A stretch of DNA of 8,169 bases from Waddliaceae bacterium (GTDB lineage: Bacteria; Chlamydiota; Chlamydiia; Chlamydiales; SLFE01), in assembly GCA_007124415.1 (NCBI GenBank), contig SLFE01000026.1:1-8169 (forward strand). The letters are read 5' to 3'. Made by a program: the position numbers and the translations under genes. Of this stretch, positions 1 through 4,679 are shown piece after piece. Position 1 is the first letter of the stretch, and each line of letters starts with the position of its first letter. The notes under the pieces are model-generated. The model saw only the letters and a list, made by a program, of their open reading frames with translations. It had not been told where the DNA came from and made no database searches.

Positions 1-1
1 A

Positions 2-85
2 AGCTATGGAGACCGCATCGAATTTTTTCGCAAAAAACCCGGGCTCACTATCGAGGAACTGAGACAAAAGATGTCACGCCTATGA
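2..85 (+). CDS. 3' end of an unidentified gene (partial)
   Basis: This frame is open from the window edge and ends in TGA at 83-85, giving a 27-residue tail that ends ...EELRQKMSRL. The tail is charged and helix-like (FFRKKPG, then TIEELRQKM), which reads as protein more convincingly than the other two frames. I do not recognise the family from so short a piece. Most of the gene lies outside the window. It is followed by a gap of about 79 nt before rnc on the same strand, and that gap holds a separate promoter, so it need not be in one operon with rnc. The frame choice is an inference. Confidence 0.5.
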   Translation, partial: SYGDRIEFFRKKPGLTIEELRQKMSRL

Positions 86-129
86 GCACTCTATTCTCTT
101 ACGAGCCGCTTGCGAAGACAGGATATGAC

Positions 130-158
130 TTGGCACGAATTAGAAAACAGGCTAAAAT
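130..158 (+). promoter_or_regulatory. Predicted sigma70-type promoter of rnc-radA
   Basis: TTGGCA at 130-135 (5 of 6 to the -35 consensus) and TAAAAT at 153-158 (5 of 6 to the -10) are separated by exactly 17 nt. The usual +1 position, 7 nt after the end of the -10, falls on 165, the A of the rnc start codon. No Shine-Dalgarno precedes that ATG (TTCGGC only). The site lies in the noncoding gap between the upstream gene and rnc. If correct, rnc mRNA would be leaderless. This is a consensus match only. Confidence 0.5.
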
Positions 159-164
159 TTCGGC

Positions 165-890
165 ATGGACGAGTTTGAGGATGTCAAATCGAAAATCAGT
201 GAAATCGAAGCTAAAATCGGCTACAAATTCGAAGACAAGTCGCTTTTGCTGCTCTCTTTGATCCACCGTTCCTTCGTTAACGAAAACCGCGATATCGCAG
301 GCGAACACAATGAAAGGCTCGAGTTTCTCGGCGACGCAGTCTTGGGAATCCTGGTCTCCGAATACCTCTACAAATACCTCCCCTCCACTCCTGAAGGAGA
401 GCTCTCCTACCTCCGCTCGCGCCTTGTCGAGGCCTCGTCCTGCGGCAAGTATGTCCAGATCCTCGATATTCAAAATTACATACTCCTCGGCAAAGGAGAG
501 AGGATGAACGACGGAAGGGGCCGCGAGTCGATCCTCGCCGATTTGTTCGAGGCTGTGATCGGCGCCATTTATTTAGACGGCGGCATCGAGGCTGCCAGAA
601 GATTCCTTTTTCAAAACCTTTCCCAGCAGATCAACGAAATCATGAAAAAACCACTGCACAACTGGAAGGCTCTTCTTCAGGACTATTCGCAAAAGACTTA
701 TCACCAGACTCCCATTTACGAGGTCATCGAAGAATCGGGCCCAGACCACAGTAAAACGTTTGTCATTTCCGTCCTGATCAACAAGGAGCAAGTCGGTCAG
801 GGAACCGGATCGTCGAAAAAAGAAGCGCAGCAGCAGGCGGCGCAAAACGCGCTGCACCGGCTCGGATTCGAGGTCGACCATGGCGGTTAA
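165..890 (+). CDS. rnc: Ribonuclease III
   Basis: Double-strand-specific endoribonuclease that cleaves rRNA precursors and structured mRNAs, acting as a cytoplasmic homodimer. At 241 aa it has normal family length. The RNase III domain covers about residues 10-150. It has the signature ERLEFLGD at 50-57, where E50, E53 and D57 match the E. coli E38/E41/D45 positions, and ILADLFEA at 123-130, with metal-binding D126 and E129. A double-stranded RNA-binding domain fills about 166-235 (NWKALLQDY to GTGSSKKEAQQQAAQNAL). ATG 165 is the first start in frame after stops at 138-140 and 150-152, so the start is well constrained. It has no Shine-Dalgarno, and a promoter sits directly in front. The 3' end overlaps radA by 11 nt, so the two are probably translationally coupled. 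The rnc-radA pair is also adjacent in Chlamydia. Confidence 0.97.
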   Translation: MDEFEDVKSKISEIEAKIGYKFEDKSLLLLSLIHRSFVNENRDIAGEHNERLEFLGDAVLGILVSEYLYKYLPSTPEGELSYLRSRLVEASSCGKYVQILDIQNYILLGKGERMNDGRGRESILADLFEAVIGAIYLDGGIEAARRFLFQNLSQQINEIMKKPLHNWKALLQDYSQKTYHQTPIYEVIEESGPDHSKTFVISVLINKEQVGQGTGSSKKEAQQQAAQNALHRLGFEVDHGG

Positions 891-2262
891 GCAAAAGAGC
901 GTCTGGTTTTGCGCAGACTGCGGGCATAAACAATTCAAGTGGTCGGGACAGTGTCCCAAGTGCGGCGAGTGGAACACCCTCCACGAAGAAGTCGAACTGA
1001 CGGCCCAAGTAAAAAAATTTGAGTCCCAAGCCCTCAAGACAAGCAAGCCCGTCAGGATTCGGGATATCAAGCAGAACACAACTCCCCGCATGCTCACAAA
1101 GATCGAAGAGCTCGACAGGCTCATCGGCGGGGGCATCGTTCCCGGATCGCTCACGCTGGTCGGTGGCCATCCGGGCATCGGCAAATCAACCCTTCTGCTT
1201 CAACTTTCCAATGTGATGGCAAAGCAGGGACTGACCGTCCTCTACATTTCAGGCGAAGAGTCTGTGGAACAAACCTCTTTGCGGGCCAAACGGCTCGGCA
1301 TCGACTCCGACAACCTCCTCCTTCTGAGCGAAACGCACTTCACCCACATCAAATCGCAGATCGACCAGGTTCAGCCCGACATCCTAATCGTCGATTCGAT
1401 ACAGATTGTCTATAAAGGGGAAATTCAATCCGCTCCCGGCTCGGTAACTCAAGTCAGGGAAACGACAACCGAATTCATGCATATCGCAAAGGGGATGAAC
1501 ATCGCCACATTTTTAGTCGGACACGTCACAAAAAGCGGAGAAATCGCCGGCCCTAAAGTTTTAGAGCACCTTGTCGACACCGTCCTCTACTTCGAGGGGG
1601 ATAAAAACCAGCACTACCGAATGGTGCGCGTCGTCAAAAACCGCTTCGGGCCCACAGATGAAATCGCCGTTTTTCAGATGACTGAAACAGGTCTTGTCGA
1701 GGTGCAAAACCCCTCCCAAATCTTTTTGGAAGAAAGGAAAAAAGAAGTGTTGGGATCCACAATCGTTCCGACAATTGAAGGTTCGCGCCCGATTTTGATC
1801 GAGGTGCAAGCCCTTGTGACTCCCACTTCCTACCCCTCTCCCTCGCGAAAATCGGCGGGAATCGACCAAAACAGAATGGCTCTGCTTCTGGCCGTCCTTG
1901 AAAAAAGGCTCCGCTACCCTCTTCACCAATGCGACGTTTTCGTTTCCGTCGCAGGCGGCATGAAAGTCGTCGAACCGGCCGTCGACCTCGGCATCATCAC
2001 CGCCGTCGCCTCATCGCTGCAAAACAAGATCGTCAATGCCGAAACTGCTGTCATGGGCGAAGTGGGCCTGAGCGGTGAAGTACGGAGCGTCCCCCGGATC
2101 GAGAACAGAATTAAAGAGGCGATACAAATGGGGTTTGAGAAGCTGATTATTCCGAAATACAACGCTAAAGGAATTTCAAAGGGGCTTCAAAGTAAAATCA
2201 CGATCCACCCCGTTGAATTGGTGGAAGAGGCCATTCACGCGCTCCTGCCGCACGGGAATTAG
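880..2262 (+). CDS. radA: DNA repair/recombination helicase RadA (Sms)
   Basis: RadA is a RecA/DnaB-like ATPase that drives branch migration of recombination intermediates. The 460 residues match the usual length. An N-terminal four-cysteine zinc finger is intact (C11, C14, C25, C28). It is followed by the RecA-like core with Walker A GGHPGIGKST at 95-104, Walker B ILIVDS at 168-173 and the RadA-specific KNRFG motif at 253-257. The last 170 residues or so form the Lon-protease-like domain. Family members more often have D where Walker A has H97, which is outside the catalytic GKST. ATG 880 lies inside rnc with GAGG six nt upstream, supporting translation from the rnc message. The stop overlaps the 3' end of a convergent small gene by three bases. 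In Chlamydia I remember hemC directly after radA; it is not here. Confidence 0.97.
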   Translation: MAVKQKSVWFCADCGHKQFKWSGQCPKCGEWNTLHEEVELTAQVKKFESQALKTSKPVRIRDIKQNTTPRMLTKIEELDRLIGGGIVPGSLTLVGGHPGIGKSTLLLQLSNVMAKQGLTVLYISGEESVEQTSLRAKRLGIDSDNLLLLSETHFTHIKSQIDQVQPDILIVDSIQIVYKGEIQSAPGSVTQVRETTTEFMHIAKGMNIATFLVGHVTKSGEIAGPKVLEHLVDTVLYFEGDKNQHYRMVRVVKNRFGPTDEIAVFQMTETGLVEVQNPSQIFLEERKKEVLGSTIVPTIEGSRPILIEVQALVTPTSYPSPSRKSAGIDQNRMALLLAVLEKRLRYPLHQCDVFVSVAGGMKVVEPAVDLGIITAVASSLQNKIVNAETAVMGEVGLSGEVRSVPRIENRIKEAIQMGFEKLIIPKYNAKGISKGLQSKITIHPVELVEEAIHALLPHGN

Positions 2263-2426
2263 TAAGAGCTTGCGATGATCGCTTCGGCGGCCGCTTTCAA
2301 AGTAAAAATGCCTTTCTCAAACCCGACCCTTTTTAGCAAATCATCGAGGTATTGGATCTCCGTTTCCAAGTGATCCTCTTTTGATTCCAGAAGAGCCAGC
2401 TTTCTTAGCAATTCATGTTCTTTCAT
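2259..2426 (-). CDS. Small helical/coiled-coil protein, 55 aa, unknown function
   Basis: The reverse strand reads ATG at 2426 to TAA at 2259, encoding 55 residues starting MKEHELLRKLALLESKEDHL and ending EAIIASSY. The start is preceded by AGGAGGG (2432-2438 on the minus strand) five nt from the ATG, an almost perfect Shine-Dalgarno and the strongest in the window. Residues 4-34 (ELLRKLALLESK, then HLETEIQYLDDLLKRV) have hydrophobic residues at three/four spacing, so a short amphipathic helix or coiled coil is likely. A second helix rich in Ala/Ile follows at 42-53. There is no signal peptide, membrane segment or cysteine. It converges on radA, overlapping its stop codon, and lies 217 nt downstream of the alkyltransferase gene on the same strand with a long quasi-palindrome between them. 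I do not recognise a family. Strong initiation signals and clean composition make it likely real. Confidence 0.75.
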   Translation of the reverse strand: MKEHELLRKLALLESKEDHLETEIQYLDDLLKRVGFEKGIFTLKAAAEAIIASSY

Positions 2427-2431
2427 AAAAT

Positions 2432-2438
2432 CCCTCCT
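2432..2438 (-). promoter_or_regulatory. Strong Shine-Dalgarno of the 55-aa gene
   Basis: The minus strand carries AGGAGGG, spaced five nt (ATTTT) from ATG 2426. This is the main evidence that the short frame is translated and fixes its start. Confidence 0.75.
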
Positions 2439-2493
2439 AATTTATCCATCAAGGGCTTCCCATCGTAGAATAGATTTATTAAGAATTGTTAAA

Positions 2494-2667
2494 TTTCAAC
2501 CCCCGATTGTGACCCTAATCGGCGGTGAGACGCTCTAGAAAATGATTAGATTTTTCAGATTCTCTAGGAAGCCATGTCTTTAGACATGGCTGACGAAGAA
2601 GATGGAAAAGATAGTTATTTTCTAGAGATGTTATCGCCGCGGATTAGTGCACAATCAGGTGTTCAAA
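2494..2667. repeat. Long quasi-palindrome (inverted repeat of about 174 bp)
   Basis: The sequence folds back on itself around 2580/2581 with arms of about 85 nt. Matching blocks, from outside inward, are GATTGTG (2505-2511 with 2650-2656), CTAATC (2515-2520 with 2642-2647), GCGG plus GA (2522-2528 with 2634-2640, one mismatch), CTCTAGAAAAT (11 of 11; 2533-2543 with 2617-2627) and AGCCATGTCT (10 of 10; 2570-2579 with 2582-2591). Intervening segments pair partly, with only single-base gaps, so all blocks share nearly the same centre. The right arm includes the stop codon and last codons of the alkyltransferase gene. The left arm is therefore an inverted, diverged copy of that gene's 3' end and trailer. 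No transposase or clear target duplication is visible. It could be a MITE-like element, an inverted duplication, or a structured trailer. Confidence 0.7.
2570..2591. other. Perfect 10-bp-stem hairpin at the centre of the quasi-palindrome
   Basis: AGCCATGTCT at 2570-2579 is the exact reverse complement of AGACATGGCT at 2582-2591, with TT between them (in practice a four-nt loop and a 9-bp stem). No T run follows on either strand, so it is not a standard intrinsic terminator. It could still act as an mRNA 3'-end stabiliser for the minus-strand alkyltransferase transcript. Confidence 0.7.
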
Positions 2668-3120
2668 GGCTAAGAGGCGCCTCTTGACCTCAAGCCCTTG
2701 GGAAAATCCTCCTAGAGAACCATCCGATGCAAGAATCCTATGACAGGGAACGAAAAATGGCCAGGGATTTTTCCCGCATGCCCGCCCTGCTGCGCGGAAA
2801 GCTTTTGGAGAGCCGCACTTTGCGGCCAATTCCTTATAGGCCATCGTTTCTCCCTGCGAAATATTCCTTAACTGCGACAAAACTTTTTCTTCAAATGGAG
2901 TCAGGCTGCGCAAAGCAAAAGGGAGATCCAATAACCATTCCTGTTTTTGTGAATAAGCCAGGCACCACCGATAAACCTTTTCCGCAAGGTCCGGGTCCCG
3001 GTCAACAATAAGATTAAAATCTTCGGCCGGAGCGAGGGCGACAGATCCGATTTCACCGCTATAGGCTTCAACGCGAACCGCTATTTTCGGCCCGGCCCCA
3101 AAGGAAAATTCCATCGACAT
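2644..3120 (-). CDS. ogt: O6-methylguanine-DNA alkyltransferase (Ogt/AdaC type)
   Basis: It repairs O6-alkylguanine by moving the alkyl group irreversibly onto its own cysteine. From ATG 3120 the protein is 158 aa, normal for a single-domain Ogt. The C-terminal half holds the DNA-binding helix-turn-helix (YKELAAKCG, then AFRAAGRACGKNP, containing the arginine-finger position) followed by VPCHRI, with the acceptor Cys at residue 126. After it come GSLGGFSQGLEVKRRLL, typical of the family. The N-terminal Ada zinc/regulatory domain is absent, so this is repair only. A frame also begins at GTG 3126, but AAGGAGA (3129-3135, minus strand) is 8 nt from ATG 3120 and only 2 nt from the GTG, so I prefer the ATG. 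As I remember it, the Chlamydia counterpart is CT477, annotated ada, near pheT. Here an opposite-strand gene lies between them. Its 3' end is embedded in the quasi-palindrome. Confidence 0.93.
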   Translation of the reverse strand: MSMEFSFGAGPKIAVRVEAYSGEIGSVALAPAEDFNLIVDRDPDLAEKVYRWCLAYSQKQEWLLDLPFALRSLTPFEEKVLSQLRNISQGETMAYKELAAKCGSPKAFRAAGRACGKNPWPFFVPCHRILASDGSLGGFSQGLEVKRRLLAFEHLIVH

Positions 3121-3142
3121 ATTCACACTCTCCTTTTATATT
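3114..3142 (+). promoter_or_regulatory. Predicted promoter of the 175-codon gene, inside the ogt start region
   Basis: TCGACA at 3114-3119 (5 of 6 to the -35) and TATATT at 3137-3142 (5 of 6 to the -10) have a 17-nt spacer. The usual +1 falls on 3149, the A of the start codon of the plus-strand gene, which has no Shine-Dalgarno. The -35 overlaps the ogt start codon and the spacer contains the ogt ribosome binding site on the other strand, so the two divergent genes share this stretch. Consensus match only. Confidence 0.45.
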
Positions 3143-3143
3143 G

Positions 3144-3155
3144 AATGCATGCATT
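3144..3155. repeat. 12-bp perfect palindrome AATGCATGCATT
   Basis: This self-complementary dodecamer covers the start codon of the plus-strand gene and the region where the divergent ogt transcript would begin. It could be an operator for either gene, or chance; no second copy is seen in the window. Confidence 0.4.
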
Positions 3156-3676
3156 ACAAAAATTACTTTTGGAAAAAAGGACTTCCTGCCGGCCTTCAAA
3201 AAATTGAAGATCCGATATCGGAACCTCAAAGCTACAAAATTGTATCCGATCCCTACAAAAAACGCATCTCTATAGAGAGCTACAAAAACGGAATCTTTGA
3301 CGATCTTCTCTATGACTCTCTCATTTTAGATTTTCGGTGCCTCAATGAGCAGCAGCAAATGGGATGGCAAAAGCAGACGCTCGCCAGCTCGCCGGAAAAA
3401 GTTGTGACAGCCATCAGTGATTTAAATGACAGAGTGATTTTTTTAGAGCATCATTTTTTTAAATCTTCGCTTTGCGTCAAATGCGAAGTCTACAGCCCCC
3501 ACGGTTGGCTCGCATCAATCCATCAAATGAATTATCAAGCTCTCGGTCATGAATTCAACGGGGTTATCCTCTATGATCGGGGCAGGCGCCCCGTGCTGAA
3601 AAAGATTTATGAAGTTGATGAAAACGAAGAATTTACCGAGCTCCTCGAAGAGACCCGGGACTTCGCCGGTGAATAG
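3149..3676 (+). CDS. Conserved-looking hypothetical protein, 175 aa
   Basis: I do not recognise a family. The protein starts MHYKNYFWKKGLPAG, is rich in aromatic and charged residues, and has no signal peptide, no membrane segment and no obvious catalytic motif, so it is probably a cytoplasmic globular protein. The middle part has alternating beta-like stretches (YDSLILDFRCL, then DRVIFLEHHFF and SSLCVKCEVYS), and the end is acidic (DENEEFTELLEETRDF). Codon use looks like that of its neighbours, so recent transfer is not indicated. It lies between ogt and the pheT operon on the opposite strand to both, which breaks the co-directional order I remember from Chlamydia. ATG 3149 lacks a Shine-Dalgarno but has a well-placed promoter. 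An ATG at 3145 is in another frame and soon stops. The stop is followed at once by a strong hairpin. Confidence 0.8.
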   Translation: MHYKNYFWKKGLPAGLQKIEDPISEPQSYKIVSDPYKKRISIESYKNGIFDDLLYDSLILDFRCLNEQQQMGWQKQTLASSPEKVVTAISDLNDRVIFLEHHFFKSSLCVKCEVYSPHGWLASIHQMNYQALGHEFNGVILYDRGRRPVLKKIYEVDENEEFTELLEETRDFAGE

Positions 3677-3677
3677 T

Positions 3678-3702
3678 TTTGCCCGGCTGTAGGCCGGGCA
3701 AA
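3678..3702. terminator. Bidirectional hairpin between convergent genes
   Basis: TTTGCCCGGC (3678-3687) and GCCGGGCAAA (3693-3702) form a perfect 10-bp GC-rich stem with a 5-nt loop. It sits between the stop of the plus-strand 175-codon gene (3676) and the stop of the minus-strand lipoprotein gene (3710), the place expected for a shared terminator. T runs lie before the stem rather than after it on both strands, so it lacks the classic U tail. Confidence 0.55.
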
Positions 3703-3709
3703 CTTAAAA

Positions 3710-4666
3710 TTAGTCGTTGTCTTGCGAGATGTACTGATCCTTGGCGGGCCGGGGCATCAGGCCGTCCTTGTAGAACCACTCGGTCTTCACGACATCTTCA
3801 ATGTAGCGTCGATGGGGTCCGTGCTTTTTGCCTTCAAACCAGGTAATCTCTTCGGCAACCCGGTTGCCGTCGCGGTAGATTTTCTCCACTCCTTCCTTGC
3901 GGCCTTCTACATAAGGGATCTCCCTCCAGACCGTTCCGTTTTTGTAGATGACGGTAAGGCCGTGCTGCTTTCCCCCTATCCAGCTCTCGGAGGTTTGCGG
4001 CTCGCCGGAAGGGCAATAAGTTTGTCTTGTCCCTTCGATCGTTCCGCGTACAAGCGGAGTTTCGCTTTTGAGGACGCCATTGGGATGATAGGTCAATTGC
4101 ATGACGGGAAAACCGTTTGAAATCTTTTCATTGTAAAGATGAGTGCCGTAAAAATCGCGCACGATGCGGAGCCCGTCTCCGTTGTCAACGCGCGATTCAA
4201 GTTGATTTTCCGGCGTGTAATATTCCCCGATGACAAGGCAGTCGCCTTCGTAGGTTTCCACGCTTTGCGGAGAAGAGCTCTCGAACCACTTGGTCAGCTC
4301 GGTTTGAGTGGGCGAAATAATCCGAATTTCTTCGCTTGGCCAGCCGTTTTCGCTGTTGTATGTCGTCTTGGCCAGCCGACCATTATCGTAAACCTCTATC
4401 CGCTGGATCGTATCGCTATGAGGAAACGTATAATTCGTCTCTCCATGAAGCCTGCCGCGGGCATATTGTTTGGTCACTTTCACCCCGTCGGCCAGCGTCG
4501 TGATCACCTGCCCGTCTTCTCCTCTTGACGACCAGTCGTCGGAAGCCACTTCGACTCCATATTTATGGACATATCTTTGCTTGACGACTTTGTCTTTTCC
4601 GGATTTAGCGCACGATGTCACTGATACGGCTATGAGTGCTGCTGTTAAAATTTTGAGTTTTCTCAT
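3710..4666 (-). CDS. Lipoprotein with YwqK/MORN-like repeats
   Basis: From ATG 4666 the protein has 318 residues. It begins MRKLKILTAALIAVSVTSC, a lipoprotein signal peptide with lipobox VTSC and Cys19 as the predicted lipidated residue, so it is likely anchored in a membrane facing the periplasm or surface. The rest is built of repeating units of the MORN-variant type seen in COG2849 (YwqK), for example YARGRLHGETNY near 68-79, YHPNGVLKSE near 193-202, GGKQHGLTVIYKNG near 231-244, YVEGRKEGVEKIYRDG near 252-267 and FEGKKHGPHRRY near 277-288. The biochemical role of these repeats is not established; the antitoxin label often attached to the family is not supported here because no toxin partner is visible. 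A TTG at 4678 extends the frame by four codons, but ATG 4666 follows GGGGGAAAGG and gives a proper signal peptide. It lies 13 nt after pheT in the same operon. I believe it corresponds to Chlamydia CT476. Confidence 0.85.
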   Translation of the reverse strand: MRKLKILTAALIAVSVTSCAKSGKDKVVKQRYVHKYGVEVASDDWSSRGEDGQVITTLADGVKVTKQYARGRLHGETNYTFPHSDTIQRIEVYDNGRLAKTTYNSENGWPSEEIRIISPTQTELTKWFESSSPQSVETYEGDCLVIGEYYTPENQLESRVDNGDGLRIVRDFYGTHLYNEKISNGFPVMQLTYHPNGVLKSETPLVRGTIEGTRQTYCPSGEPQTSESWIGGKQHGLTVIYKNGTVWREIPYVEGRKEGVEKIYRDGNRVAEEITWFEGKKHGPHRRYIEDVVKTEWFYKDGLMPRPAKDQYISQDND

Positions 4667-4679
4667 CCTTTCCCCCAAA

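Noticed and set aside
82..261. Plus-strand frame starting with an ATGA overlap on the upstream gene, 59 codons
   Set aside because: It has no ribosome binding site, runs out of frame through the conserved start of rnc, and its composition after 165 is that of a shadow frame.
573..1184. 203-codon minus-strand frame antisense to rnc and radA
   Set aside because: It lies opposite two well-conserved genes and has proline/serine-rich shadow composition.
2672..2685. 14-bp perfect palindrome AAGAGGCGCCTCTT
   Set aside because: It lies inside the conserved KRRLL coding region of ogt and is explained by codons for Arg-Arg-Leu; no second copy was seen.
2574..2687. Plus-strand frame of 37 codons starting in the central hairpin, with AGGAAG just upstream
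   Set aside because: It is short, formed by palindrome sequence and then antisense to the conserved 3' end of ogt; the SD spacing is too tight. No independent support.
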